Shown here: positions 23,943-33,267 of the stretch, piece after piece
Position numbering within the stretch: position 1 is the first letter of the stretch
How the letters are laid out: every line of letters begins with the position of its first letter
Assembly: GCA_910583835.1 (NCBI GenBank)
Contig: CAJTYM010000002.1
Coordinates: 1 to 42,916 of the forward strand
Direction: 5' to 3'
From: an uncultured Lachnospiraceae bacterium
Lineage (GTDB): Bacteria; Bacillota; Clostridia; Lachnospirales; Lachnospiraceae
DNA length: 42,916 bases
Notes under the pieces: model-generated
Database searches by the model: none
The model's input: the letters and a program-made list of their open reading frames with translations, nothing else
Told to the model about the DNA's origin: nothing
Made by a program: the position numbers and the translations under genes

Positions 23943-24694
23943 AGCGGTTCGCAGTTATCTGCAGCATGCAGTTACGGTTATTTGCAAGAGATTTTTTTAG
24001 CTTTTTCTTTACGCTTGTGTTTCCTGTACTAATGCTGCTATTGTTTGGCGGAATTTATGGAAATTCACCGATTTATGATGGCGCAGATATCAAAATGATG
24101 GATATTTCTGTGCCGGCATACTCCGTCATGGTGACAGGGGTCACCGGCTTAATGTCTCTGCCCCTGACATTAGCAGGTTATAAAGAAAAGAAAATTTATA
24201 AAAGATTTGATGCTACGCCGGTTGGCAAAAAAAGCATCATCGCAGCACAGATATTTGTCAATCTTATCATGACGCTTATGGGAATTGCCATTTTATTATT
24301 CGCTGGAAAAATTCTATATCAGATAAAAATAAACGGTACGTTTCTCTCTATCTGCGTAAGCATATTGCTTTCCATTACTTCTATGTTTTCCATGGGATTT
24401 CTTTTCACTGCTATCGGACGGGATTTAAAAAGCACAAACTTACTCTGTTATCTTTCTTATTTTGTGATGCTGTTTCTCTCTGGCGCGACCATGCCAGATA
24501 TGCTGTTCCCCGATACTATGAAAAAAGTCTCTGCCATTTTGCCAATGACCCATGCCGTTGATTTAATGCAGGGAGCCTTTGCCGGAGACAGCCTCAGCCT
24601 GCATGGAAAGGAATTGCTGATTCTGGGGGCATTGACAGTGGTATGTACTGCTGCCGGCGCTGTTCTATTCAGAAAGAACGACTGGACAGATTGA
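23939..24694 (+). CDS. ABC-2 type transporter permease
   Basis: This is a 251-residue protein with six hydrophobic helices (FFSFFFTLVFPVLMLLLFGG; AYSVMVTGVTGLMSLPL; IFVNLIMTLMGIAILLF; SICVSILLSITSMFSMGFLF; LCYLSYFVMLFLSGATMP; LLILGALTVVCTAAGAVLF). The A-T-M-P loop before the fifth-to-sixth helix connection is typical of ABC-2 permeases. Translation is coupled to the ATPase. The substrate is unknown; daunorubicin/antimicrobial-type exporters share this form. Confidence 0.93.
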   Translation: MKRFAVICSMQLRLFARDFFSFFFTLVFPVLMLLLFGGIYGNSPIYDGADIKMMDISVPAYSVMVTGVTGLMSLPLTLAGYKEKKIYKRFDATPVGKKSIIAAQIFVNLIMTLMGIAILLFAGKILYQIKINGTFLSICVSILLSITSMFSMGFLFTAIGRDLKSTNLLCYLSYFVMLFLSGATMPDMLFPDTMKKVSAILPMTHAVDLMQGAFAGDSLSLHGKELLILGALTVVCTAAGAVLFRKNDWTD

Positions 24695-24799
24695 TTTGCG
24701 CCTATGCCAAAGCGTCTGTTTTACAACCCGGAAAACCGAAAAGTGCCAAAAAGAAATACTATACGCCCTTCCAAAGCCTTCGCGCCAAGAAATGGGAAC

Positions 24800-25621
24800 T
24801 TATTTCACCAACCCCTTTTTCTTAGCATAATCACAGATAAATGAAGCAAATGATAATATCAGAAGCATAAACACAGACAATATATCCCACACATCAATGA
24901 TAGGTTCTTCTATCATTATTGATAAAATTATATTGACAAAAAACATAAATGGGATGGCTATTAAAAAAGTAATTCCCAAAGCAACCAGTTTGCTTGTTTT
25001 TCCAATACGGTTAAACACTGCCGCTATTAACCACAGGAATACGATTGAAACTACTGCCATTGCCGCACCAAGAGAAAATACTTCTTTTCTTTTTAGGAAG
25101 CTGCTCAGCAAAAATAAATAGGGAATGATGAAAACACTCAGTGATATTAAACTGACCATTATTCCCCTTTTTCCCAATATGATACTTGGGAAGGATACCG
25201 CCCACGCAAAAACAATAGAACTAATCGGAATTAATGACCATGTTAAATTGCCGGAAATTGCAAGATTGCAGATAAGACATGCCATAACCCCCACCAAAAA
25301 CGGTACTGAAAACAGAATTGAAATCATCACATTTTTAGACATGTTATTTTCATCCTTTCTTTTTAAAGACAGCAAATTTTCATTCACCTTCTCTTCATAG
25401 CTTTCCTTGTCAACATTTTTTCCGCTTAACAGCTCATTTACTGTTATTCCAAGTATTTCACAAAGTTCTAACATTATAGATGAGTCAGGCATACTCTTTC
25501 CTGTTTCCCATTTGGAAACGGCCCTATCTGTAATGTTAAGTTTTTCTGCCAACTGTGCCTGAGTCAGCTTTTTCTCTTTTCGGCATTTGGCGATAAATTT
25601 TCCAATCTCTGTCTGATTCAT
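24800..25621 (-). CDS. XRE-type HTH regulator with C-terminal membrane domain
   Basis: This is a 273-residue protein; AAAGGAGAGG lies five bases before the ATG at 25621. Residues 4-60 form an XRE HTH (IGKFIAKCRKEKKLTQAQLA, NITDRAVSKWETGKSMPD). From residue 105 there are about five or six membrane helices (VMISILFSVPFLVGVMACLI onward). This is the common Firmicute membrane-tethered XRE type. The convergent ABC permease ends 105 bases away with no gene between. The target is not evident. Confidence 0.9.
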   Translation of the reverse strand: MNQTEIGKFIAKCRKEKKLTQAQLAEKLNITDRAVSKWETGKSMPDSSIMLELCEILGITVNELLSGKNVDKESYEEKVNENLLSLKRKDENNMSKNVMISILFSVPFLVGVMACLICNLAISGNLTWSLIPISSIVFAWAVSFPSIILGKRGIMVSLISLSVFIIPYLFLLSSFLKRKEVFSLGAAMAVVSIVFLWLIAAVFNRIGKTSKLVALGITFLIAIPFMFFVNIILSIMIEEPIIDVWDILSVFMLLILSFASFICDYAKKKGLVK

Positions 25622-25775
25622 TATGTCCTCTCCTTTCGCTTTGAACAATACATCTAATTGTATTTCTATTACACAAGTTATCAGTTGAATAGGAAAAATT
25701 CAACCAATGGTTGGGAATATACCGTTTGCCCATTTCCAGTCGCTTTTCATCCCCTCAAAATATCCTTCTGTGAAA

Positions 25776-25824
25776 CCAAAAAGCCATTGCCAAGGCAGAT
25801 AAATATCTGCCAGGACAACGGCTT
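25776..25824 (-). terminator. Composite terminator of the chemoreceptor gene
   Basis: The inner stem GGCAGATA/TATCTGCC (25794-25811) has a two-base loop and is nested in an outer stem AAGCCATTG/CAACGGCTT (25781-25789 with 25816-25824). On the minus strand a run of T follows. It lies 26 bases after the chemoreceptor stop. Confidence 0.85.
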
Positions 25825-25849
25825 CTTCTCACCCTCAGCGATTTTATCG

Positions 25850-27523
25850 CTATCGGCGTTTCAGTTTGAAAGTATTCATCAGATTCTTCAGCAAGCTTGC
25901 CTGAGAGGAAAGCTCCTCGCTGGCAGCGGCACATTCTTCACTGGTCGCAGAGTTCGTCTGGACAACCGCCGAAATCTGATTCATACCCTCAGTAAGCTGT
26001 GCAAGCGCTACAGTCTGCTTCTCCACAGCTTCCACAACCATGCTCATCTGAGAGGTTACGTTCCCTGCATGATGGGCCGTCTGGTTCAACGAGTCAGTAA
26101 CATCGCTCACAGACTGGCTTCCCTTGTTGACTGCATGGATAGAACTTTCTATCAAATCTTTGGTTGCCTTGGCTGCCTCATCGGATTTGGCCGCCAGGCT
26201 GCTGACTTCCTCAGCCACCACTGCAAATCCTTTGCCTGCAGTGCCTACACGCGCAGCCTCCACAGAAGCATTCAAGGCAAGGATATTGGTCTGGAACGCA
26301 ATATTCTCGATTGTGGAAATAATCGTGCTGATTTTCTGTGAGGAATCGGATATCTCTTCCATCGCCGTATTCAGCTCCTTAACATGCTCCATGCTGATTC
26401 CCAATTGAGCTCCTGCCTTCTCAACATACTGACCTGCCTCCGCAGTCGCCTCGGACGTCTTCTTGGAATTCTCAGATATATCTGCAACGGTAGCTGTTAT
26501 CTGCGCTACGGCGCTTGCCTGTTCGGTAGCCCCCTGCGCAAGCACCTGGGCGCTGCTGGATACCTGGTCAGAACCTACGGAAATCTGCCCTGCGCTGGCC
26601 GTAATCTGCCCCATTGTGTTATTCATCTGTCCCTGGATACTGTCCAAAGATTTCTTGATTGACTGGAAATCACCCAGATAATCTTCGATGGCATCATGGG
26701 TAAGATTGCCATCGGCAATCGAGCCAAGCACATCTCCAATCTCCCCGATATAAACCCGCATACGGCGAATCGTATCCTCAAAGGCCCGGCCAAGCATCCC
26801 TATTTCATCGTTCGTATGGATACCTGACTTTATCTCCACGCCGCTGCCTAGTCCCAATTCTCCAGTCTCCAAATCCTCTGCCATCTTGGTAATCCTACTG
26901 AGAGGAACGGATACTTTCAGCTTCAGGAAAATTGCAAGCAATATAATAGAAAGGAAAATAGCAACAGCTCCCACAATAACAGACAAGGTAACGCCAGTGG
27001 CTTTCTCCTCCTCTACAGTCTCCTCAGAGATACAGGCACAAATCAGCCCATTGACCTTTCCATCATCCCCTCTGGTAGGGACGTAAGAACACAGATAGGA
27101 ATTGCCGGCAATCTCCGCTTCGCCCACATAAGCCGTTTCCTGTTCGAGCACGATAGCGCTCAGTTCAGGAGCAAGAGGCGTACCTACCACGCGCTCGCCA
27201 TTCTGTGTCACCGTGTTATACTTACGCATATCACCCTCGAAAATCGTGAACTCACATCTCATAAGCTCTTTCAGTTCATCCAACATCTGATTCATATCCG
27301 TACCTTCGGGCACTCTGCTAAGTTCATGCGCCAACATATTCGTGCCATTGGTACAGCGCTCCCGCAACATTCTGGTAACCATGGTATTAAATACGCCGAC
27401 ACAGACAGACAATACCAGAACAACGGAAATTATCTGCGTGACAGCCACAACCAGACCTACTTTCAGCCCAATCCCCCCAAAACTCCTTCGCTTCCTGCCC
27501 TTTGGCATCTGTTTTCTATTCAT
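25850..27523 (-). CDS. Methyl-accepting chemotaxis protein
   Basis: This is a 557-residue protein; GGAGG lies nine bases before the ATG. A basic start precedes a membrane helix (VGLVVAVTQIISVVLVLSVC), a roughly 150-residue single Cache-like sensor, a second helix (VIVGAVAIFLSIILLAIFL), HAMP (about 205-265) and a long methyl-accepting domain. Its conserved tip reads NILALNASVEAARVGTAGKG. The C-terminus has no CheR-binding pentapeptide. The gene lies 40 bases downstream of the DHH phosphoesterase on the same strand, probably one transcript from the promoter at 28524-28551, and ends at the composite hairpin. The ligand is unknown. Confidence 0.95.
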   Translation of the reverse strand: MNRKQMPKGRKRRSFGGIGLKVGLVVAVTQIISVVLVLSVCVGVFNTMVTRMLRERCTNGTNMLAHELSRVPEGTDMNQMLDELKELMRCEFTIFEGDMRKYNTVTQNGERVVGTPLAPELSAIVLEQETAYVGEAEIAGNSYLCSYVPTRGDDGKVNGLICACISEETVEEEKATGVTLSVIVGAVAIFLSIILLAIFLKLKVSVPLSRITKMAEDLETGELGLGSGVEIKSGIHTNDEIGMLGRAFEDTIRRMRVYIGEIGDVLGSIADGNLTHDAIEDYLGDFQSIKKSLDSIQGQMNNTMGQITASAGQISVGSDQVSSSAQVLAQGATEQASAVAQITATVADISENSKKTSEATAEAGQYVEKAGAQLGISMEHVKELNTAMEEISDSSQKISTIISTIENIAFQTNILALNASVEAARVGTAGKGFAVVAEEVSSLAAKSDEAAKATKDLIESSIHAVNKGSQSVSDVTDSLNQTAHHAGNVTSQMSMVVEAVEKQTVALAQLTEGMNQISAVVQTNSATSEECAAASEELSSQASLLKNLMNTFKLKRR

Positions 27524-27563
27524 CTTATGATTCCTCCGCTTTTGATATTGTTTTAATTAGCCC

Positions 27564-28484
27564 CTATGTATTCGCCATCTCACAGAGTTCTGCCAACATC
27601 TTCGGCAATTCTGTCTCCATGGTCTCATCTGTAAACTGGCAAGTCCCGACCTTCTTGTGCCCACCGCCGTTATACTTGAGCATCAGGCTCCCCACGTTGA
27701 CTTCACTTGTCCTGTTGAGAATACTGTAACCTACTGCTGCAGAACAGCCTTTGCCGCCGCGCCCGCTTACAATCCATGCAGAAATATTCTGCTCTGGATA
27801 CATGCTGTAAATCATAAAACGGTTGCCCGTGTAGATAGGGTCTACCCCCCTTAAGTCAGAGATAATGACATTTCCCTCTACCCTGGTATATTTCTTAACC
27901 ATTTCCTTGAACTTCTCTGTCTGTTCCATGTACACCTCAATCCGCTCTTTTACATCTGAAAGATTGAGGATTTCTTCCGTGGACTTGGTACGGCACGCTT
28001 CCATCAATACCTCCATCAGACGGTAATTAGGAATTGTAAACTGTCTCCACCTTCCTAACCCGGTACGGGGATCCATCAAAAACCCTACCAGAATCCAGCC
28101 CCTGGGATTCATAACTTCATCTATCGTCAAGTTGCCGGAATCTACTTTGTCCACTGCTTCCATCATCTCGCCAAACTGCGGAAAACGTTGCTCGCCCCCA
28201 TAATATTCATAGATAATCCTCGCACAGGAAGGTGTAATCCGGCTTTCCCCTTTATATTTCCCTTCCAATGCCAATCTCTCATGTTCACTTGAATGATGGT
28301 CAAACCATAGTCCGCATCCCTCCACATAAGGCACGTTTGCCAGACAGTCATTCTCATTTACCTCAACAAGGCCATCCTGCAAATCTTTCGGATGTGCAAA
28401 TTTCCAACTGTCGATGATGCCAGCCTCTAACAGCAATGCACCACAAGCCAAACCATCAAAATCTGAACGAGTAACTAATCTCAC
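27564..28484 (-). CDS. DHH-family phosphoesterase
   Basis: This is a 306-residue protein with a GTG start and GAGGAGG eight bases upstream. Metal motifs are visible: RSDFDGLACG (motif I), WFDHHSSEH (DHH), AVDKVDSG (motif IV) and the DHHA1 signature YNGGGHKKVGTCQF. Members hydrolyse short oligonucleotides, cyclic dinucleotides or polyphosphate with Mn or Mg; which substrate applies here cannot be told. It precedes a chemoreceptor gene by 40 bases, an association that could be coincidental or could link second-messenger turnover to motility. Confidence 0.92.
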   Translation of the reverse strand: MRLVTRSDFDGLACGALLLEAGIIDSWKFAHPKDLQDGLVEVNENDCLANVPYVEGCGLWFDHHSSEHERLALEGKYKGESRITPSCARIIYEYYGGEQRFPQFGEMMEAVDKVDSGNLTIDEVMNPRGWILVGFLMDPRTGLGRWRQFTIPNYRLMEVLMEACRTKSTEEILNLSDVKERIEVYMEQTEKFKEMVKKYTRVEGNVIISDLRGVDPIYTGNRFMIYSMYPEQNISAWIVSGRGGKGCSAAVGYSILNRTSEVNVGSLMLKYNGGGHKKVGTCQFTDETMETELPKMLAELCEMANT

Positions 28485-28523
28485 TGCAAATTCCTCCTCA
28501 CCATTATTTTAAACCTATTCAAT

Positions 28524-28551
28524 ATTATATCATAAATTAAAAAAGCTGCAA
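28524..28551 (-). promoter_or_regulatory. Promoter of the DHH-chemoreceptor operon
   Basis: Minus-strand TTGCAG (28551-28546) and TATAAT (28529-28524) are separated by 16 bp, 40 bases upstream of the GTG start. Confidence 0.7.
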
Positions 28552-28568
28552 TCATTTTCGATAATAAT

Positions 28569-28607
28569 AAAAAAGAACCCTTAAAACAGTCGCTGCCTTA
28601 AAGGTTC
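28569..28607 (-). terminator. Terminator after the rubredoxin gene
   Basis: TTAAAGGTTC (28598-28607) and GAACCCTTAA (28575-28584) form a 10-bp stem with one mismatch; on the minus strand TTTTTT follows. It lies 13 bases past the rubredoxin stop. Confidence 0.85.
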
Positions 28608-28619
28608 CCTAAATTAAAT

Positions 28620-28778
28620 TTACTCTTTCACAAATACTTCCTTGCCCAATCCGCACCAGGGGCATACCCAATCATCCGGCAAATCTTCAAAGGCTGTTCC
28701 AGCCGGAATATCATGATCCGGGTCTCCCACCTTGGGATCGTACACGTAACCACAAGGCTCACATAAATATCTGTCCAT
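28620..28778 (-). CDS. Rubredoxin
   Basis: This is a 52-residue protein; AAGGAG lies eight bases before the ATG. It starts MDRYLCEPCGYVYDP and carries the second knuckle WVCPWCGLGK, so the four Cys of the Fe(SCys)4 site (C6, C9, C39, C42) are present with the usual aromatic residues and PDDWVCP. Length and sequence are standard for a clostridial rubredoxin, a small electron carrier used in oxygen and peroxide detoxification. It lies 37 bases downstream of the large hybrid kinase and ends at its own terminator, so it may be co-transcribed with that kinase. Confidence 0.97.
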   Translation of the reverse strand: MDRYLCEPCGYVYDPKVGDPDHDIPAGTAFEDLPDDWVCPWCGLGKEVFVKE

Positions 28779-28815
28779 CTTGAATACTCCTTTTCTTTTT
28801 TAAGAAGTATGCCCA

Positions 28816-31800
28816 TCATTTCATAATTTTATCTAAAGTTTCAAACAGTACCTCAATTTCAATAGGCTTGGAAAGATGCCCATCCATCCCGGCTGCCTTA
28901 GCCTCCTGTTTATCTTCCTCAAAGGCATTGGCAGTCATGGCAAAAATTGGTATAGAAGATAATTCTTTATTGTCAAGGGCACGGATTGCCTTAGTCGCTT
29001 CATAACCGTTCATTACCGGCATCCGCACATCCATAAGGATTAACTGATAATATCCAGGCTCAGATTTCGTAAGCATATCCAAAGCAATCTGCCCATTCTC
29101 TGCCACTTCTGCGGTAAACCCTGCATCCTCAAGAATCATTTTGGCAATCTCCTGATTCAATTCATTGTCCTCCGCCAGCAGGATACGTCCGGTGTGGCGT
29201 TTCTCTCCCCCGCTGTGCTCTTGCTCTTTCTCCTTTTCTTCCTCCTCTGCGCACACAATGGAATGCAGGCACTTATGCAGTTCTGAATAGAACAGGGGCT
29301 TGCTGCAGAATGCCGTAACACCTGCTTCTTTCGCCTCATCCTCAATATCCAGCCAGTCATACGCCGTCAGAAGGATAATGGGGACGTCCTCGCCCATTTC
29401 TTTGCGTATTCTGCGCGTAACCTCAATACCATTCATGTCAGGCAGCATCCAGTCCACCACATAAACCGTATAATTGTCTCCTCTGCTGACCGCCTGATGG
29501 GTGCGAAGCAGCGCCTCCTTGCCAGACAAGGTCCATTCTGCGCGCATCCCTATCTGCGTCAGCATATAGGTAACGCTGTCACAGGTATTGAAATCATCAT
29601 CTATCACTAACGCACGGCAGTTCCTCAGCTGCGGGATATCCTGCTGTTCCTTCACCTCATTATTGAGGCGAAATGTGAAGCAGGCAGTAACCTCCGTACC
29701 ATTGCCCTGTTCACTCTTGACGGAAATCGTACCGTTCATCATGTCTACTATATTCTTGGTAATCGCCATTCCCAGCCCGGTACCCTGTATACCGCTGGTG
29801 GTACTGCTCTTTTCCCGCTCAAACGGCTCGAAAATGTGCGCAACGAATTCATCGCTCATGCCGATTCCATTATCCTTGATATGGAATTCGTAAGTTGCAT
29901 AGCCTTTGGGCGCCCTGGGCTTTTGGATAATCCTCATGCTGACCATGCCGCCGGCTCCGGTATACTTGACCGCATTGCTCAAAAGGTTCAGCAGTACCTG
30001 GTTCAGCCGCAATTTGTCACAGTAAATCTCCTCATCAATCACATCAACAGCATCAATATAAAGGTCGAGCTGTTTTGCGCGGATATCTGCCTGCAGGATA
30101 CTGCGCAGACTGTGAAGGATATCCGGCAGGCTGCAAGGCTTCTCATCCAAATGCATCTTGCCGCTCTCAATGCGGCTCATATCCAGCACATCATTGATAA
30201 GGCTCAGCAAATGGTTGCCGGAGGTCATAATCTTCTTAAGATATTCCTCCACCTGTTCCTTGTCATCTATATGCGTGATGGCAAGCGCCGTAAACCCTAC
30301 AATGGCATTCATGGGCGTGCGTATATCATGGGACATATTCGAGAGGAAAATGCTCTTTGCCTTGCTTGCCCGGTTTGCCTGCATAAGGGCATCTTCCAGC
30401 AATTCTTTCTTTTCCATCTCGTTTCTGGTCTCCTCATCCACGCTGCGGATTCCCAGGACAATCCCCTGCTGCTTATCCCATTTGCCTGTACGCACTATCT
30501 TTAATTGGAAATATTTGGTCTCTCCCTTTATGACTGCGCGGTAATTCACATAATGCTGCTTCTTCTCTGCCAGCTCCTTTCTGAGGTTTTCAGCAGAGAC
30601 AGCCGCCCTCACCTCTTCCTGGTCGTCCTCATACACAAACTCTTCTATGTAACGCTCCATGCTCTCTGAAAATCGGATCCTGCCCTCGGCGTTAGGGGCA
30701 AACGCACGCCCTTCTTCCTCATTATGGCGCAAGGGAATGCCAAGGTCCATATTAAGTTCAAAACAGCCGACAATATTGTAGTCTATGCTCAGCGCATGGA
30801 TAAGCTCCGTCTGCCGCCTTTCATTCTTTTCCTCCTGAAGCTTCTGCGCCGTGCAGTCTAATAAGAATCTCTGGTAATAAAGCGTGCCATTCTGCTCTAT
30901 CAGCTTGATGCTGCCCATAACATGCCGCAGTTCTCCAGTTTTATGCCTTGCACGGTACTCTATGTTGACAGTATCTCCCTCTTTCTGCAGTTCCATGATA
31001 CATCTTCTGAGTTTCTTCTTATCTTCTTCGACAACAGTGCTGGCAATTAAATCAAACCCATCTGCCATCATCTCTTCCACTGTCTCGTATCCCAAAATCT
31101 TCAACGCCGCTTTATTGGCGCTGACTACCAGCTTGCCATCTAAGGTATGGAGCATAACCCCACAGTCTATGGAGGTAAAAATCTTCTCCAATGTCTTATT
31201 CTTCTGGATAATCTCCTGCTCATACAGGCGCTCCTGGGTCACATCAATCGCCACGCCAACGGTTCCCATAACGCTTCCGTCCAAATCATACAGGGGGGAT
31301 TTGTAAGTGGTAAGCGTACGCTCGCCAGCGCCCGTCTGGATGACTTCTTCCGATACGCAGGTTTTCCTGCTTTCCATAACCTCCCGCTCAGATTCAATGC
31401 ACGCCGGGTCATCCTGTTCCACATCCCAGATATAGGCGTGTCCCTGTCCTTCCACCTGCTGCTTGGTCTTGTTAACCGTCTTACAGAAACTGTCGTTGAC
31501 TTTCTCATGTATGCCATTCTTATCCTTATACCAGACAAGGTTGGGAACATTATTGATTGTAGCTTCAAAAAAGTGGCTGGTCTGCCAGGAATCTTTGACC
31601 ATCTTACAGTTCTGCTGCCATCTTAAGAAACGGAACCGCAATTCATCCTCCGACATGGGGCAAATCCAGATATCCTTAATTTCAGAAAATTCCTCTGCCA
31701 AATCCGCAACCTGCTCTTTGCCCGCCAGCAAAATAAGCTCTGCCTCTTTGCGCTTCGCCCGAAGAACCTCCTGTACCGCCCCCTTTGCAGCCAGCAGCTG

Positions 31801-31965
31801 CAGGTCTGCCAAAATTACATCTGCCTTTGCAGCCAATGCTTCCTCTGGTATGCTGCTTTCCATATATTCATGAGTAAAATGTTCAAGAGGGGGCATTTTT
31901 TTGATAATCTCAAATGTTCTGCTCTGTTCGCCAAGCAGATAAAAATGTACGTGGCAATGGTACAT
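28816..31965 (-). CDS. Hybrid histidine kinase with PAS domains and two receivers
   Basis: This is a 1049-residue protein; AAGGAGG lies seven bases before the ATG. No membrane segment is present, so it is cytoplasmic. Residues 1-115 resemble a degenerate receiver (EVILADLQLLAAKG-like core). Three PAS-type domains follow (about 127-250, 258-375, 385-530; the first has NNVPNLVWYKDKNGIHEKVN). The kinase core has MSHDIRTPMNAIVGF, NLLSNAVKYTGAGG, DNGIGMSDEF and GTGLGMAI. Receiver 1 (VIDDDFNT, VVDWMLPDMNG, FCSKPL) and receiver 2 (LAEDNELN, LMDVRMPVMNG, LSKPI) end the protein. There is no HPt domain, so a separate phosphotransfer protein may be needed, possibly the HPt of the kinase at 16959. Confidence 0.93.
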   Translation of the reverse strand: MYHCHVHFYLLGEQSRTFEIIKKMPPLEHFTHEYMESSIPEEALAAKADVILADLQLLAAKGAVQEVLRAKRKEAELILLAGKEQVADLAEEFSEIKDIWICPMSEDELRFRFLRWQQNCKMVKDSWQTSHFFEATINNVPNLVWYKDKNGIHEKVNDSFCKTVNKTKQQVEGQGHAYIWDVEQDDPACIESEREVMESRKTCVSEEVIQTGAGERTLTTYKSPLYDLDGSVMGTVGVAIDVTQERLYEQEIIQKNKTLEKIFTSIDCGVMLHTLDGKLVVSANKAALKILGYETVEEMMADGFDLIASTVVEEDKKKLRRCIMELQKEGDTVNIEYRARHKTGELRHVMGSIKLIEQNGTLYYQRFLLDCTAQKLQEEKNERRQTELIHALSIDYNIVGCFELNMDLGIPLRHNEEEGRAFAPNAEGRIRFSESMERYIEEFVYEDDQEEVRAAVSAENLRKELAEKKQHYVNYRAVIKGETKYFQLKIVRTGKWDKQQGIVLGIRSVDEETRNEMEKKELLEDALMQANRASKAKSIFLSNMSHDIRTPMNAIVGFTALAITHIDDKEQVEEYLKKIMTSGNHLLSLINDVLDMSRIESGKMHLDEKPCSLPDILHSLRSILQADIRAKQLDLYIDAVDVIDEEIYCDKLRLNQVLLNLLSNAVKYTGAGGMVSMRIIQKPRAPKGYATYEFHIKDNGIGMSDEFVAHIFEPFEREKSSTTSGIQGTGLGMAITKNIVDMMNGTISVKSEQGNGTEVTACFTFRLNNEVKEQQDIPQLRNCRALVIDDDFNTCDSVTYMLTQIGMRAEWTLSGKEALLRTHQAVSRGDNYTVYVVDWMLPDMNGIEVTRRIRKEMGEDVPIILLTAYDWLDIEDEAKEAGVTAFCSKPLFYSELHKCLHSIVCAEEEEKEKEQEHSGGEKRHTGRILLAEDNELNQEIAKMILEDAGFTAEVAENGQIALDMLTKSEPGYYQLILMDVRMPVMNGYEATKAIRALDNKELSSIPIFAMTANAFEEDKQEAKAAGMDGHLSKPIEIEVLFETLDKIMK

Positions 31966-32031
31966 GACATTTCCTCCTTATGATCAAATAATGACATGAA
32001 TCATATTGTAAAATTATTCCAATTTAATTCG

Positions 32032-32060
32032 ATTATACTTCACAAATCCCTTAAAAACAA
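32032..32060 (-). promoter_or_regulatory. Promoter of the PAS hybrid kinase gene
   Basis: Minus-strand TTGTTT (32060-32055) and a consensus TATAAT (32037-32032) are separated by 17 bp, about 67 bases upstream of the ATG at 31965. Confidence 0.7.
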
Positions 32061-32067
32061 GTCTCTC

Positions 32068-33267
32068 CTAAGCAAGGCCGCACATCTCGTCCAAAGACCT
32101 TAAGATTTCTTTAATCTCCTTCTCATCGCCGGGATGCTCTTTGACAATTTTCACAATATCTGTCTGTGCCTTCCTGATATTGGCTATCTGGCTTTCCATC
32201 GTGGCGCGCAGTTTCTGGCGGCGCACCAGCAGCTCATGCTTGACCTCCACCATTTCCTTCTTATCAAGCAACGCCTGCGTCTGGTAAATCCATACTTTGG
32301 CGTCATAAAGGCGGTAACGGTGAAGCAGCATCATCAGCTTATCGTTAAAATACTCCAGTTCTTCGTTCGTACTCTCGTATTTCTCCCGCTCCCGCACTTC
32401 CTCCAGATACTGCTCCCAGATATAATTGAGCTCATAGGAATTCTTGGCGTGGTATTTCTCACATGCATAATCCACCGCATTGGTCACATTGACATATTTG
32501 AAGGAAATCTTATTTAACAGCGTAATGGCACGATTGATATTCGCCTGCGAGCGTTTGATATCCACGCCATCATTCTGCAGCCGCCAGACCATGCCAATCC
32601 CTATCGCCGCCGCCACCAAGGTTGCCAAAAGAAACGGCAGCGTAATGTCAAAATGCAGCGCCATCCCCAGCACGATAACCGCTGCTGCCGCTGCCGCAAA
32701 CACACCTGCCAGAACATAGAGCAATTTGCGCAGCAGATGGCTTTCCTGCTCCAGCGCCTCTTTGTAATAACGCCATTCTTCCCTCTCTCCCTCAAGATAC
32801 TGCATATCCCGCTTAACCATTGTCTGATAGGATTCATTCTCCTGCAGGCGCCGGATAATCCCCGGCATCTGGTCCTGCAGCTGCTCCATCTGGGCAAACT
32901 GGGAATCCGAGATATTCCTGGACTTATTCAGGTAGTCATCCCGCGTCTGGTTCAAATCCCTGATATGCTTGGCAACTTCCTGGATTTCAGAAAATTCCTT
33001 CTCTGGAAGTTCTTCAATCTTCTGGATATCGGTCAGATAATCGGTCACTACCTTGTAATCCCGTTTGGTCTCCTCTAAAGCTTTTGCCGCCGTAAGAATC
33101 TGCTCACAATATTCCATCGCCGGATTGCTCTGCGGATTCTGGGAATCGGGGATCTTTTTATGTTCCCGCTCCCGTCCCTGTTCCTGAGCCTTAGGGGCGC
33201 TTCCATCCCACAGCCCATCTATATATTTTGGCCTTTTCTTTCTTCTGAATAATCCCATTTTACTCAC
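32068..33267 (-). CDS. Coiled-coil membrane protein, last gene of the DUF5716/DUF5717 operon
   Basis: This is up to 399 residues. The start is either GTG 33267, with AGGA close by, or ATG 33258. A basic N-terminus (GLFRRKKRPKYIDGLWDG) precedes a long coiled coil (about 50-180), two adjacent membrane helices (LLYVLAGVFAAAAAAVIVLG and FLLATLVAAAIGIGMVW), then a second coiled coil to the C-terminus. Both coils face the cytoplasm, and the layout suggests a scaffold or membrane-shaping protein. It overlaps the TPR-like gene by eight bases. The family was not recognised. Confidence 0.75.
   Translation of the reverse strand: MSKMGLFRRKKRPKYIDGLWDGSAPKAQEQGREREHKKIPDSQNPQSNPAMEYCEQILTAAKALEETKRDYKVVTDYLTDIQKIEELPEKEFSEIQEVAKHIRDLNQTRDDYLNKSRNISDSQFAQMEQLQDQMPGIIRRLQENESYQTMVKRDMQYLEGEREEWRYYKEALEQESHLLRKLLYVLAGVFAAAAAAVIVLGMALHFDITLPFLLATLVAAAIGIGMVWRLQNDGVDIKRSQANINRAITLLNKISFKYVNVTNAVDYACEKYHAKNSYELNYIWEQYLEEVREREKYESTNEELEYFNDKLMMLLHRYRLYDAKVWIYQTQALLDKKEMVEVKHELLVRRQKLRATMESQIANIRKAQTDIVKIVKEHPGDEKEIKEILRSLDEMCGLA

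Noticed and set aside
28628..28819. 63-aa minus-strand ORF overlapping the rubredoxin
   Set aside because: Out-of-frame shadow; the rubredoxin frame has the four Cys ligands and a good ribosome site.
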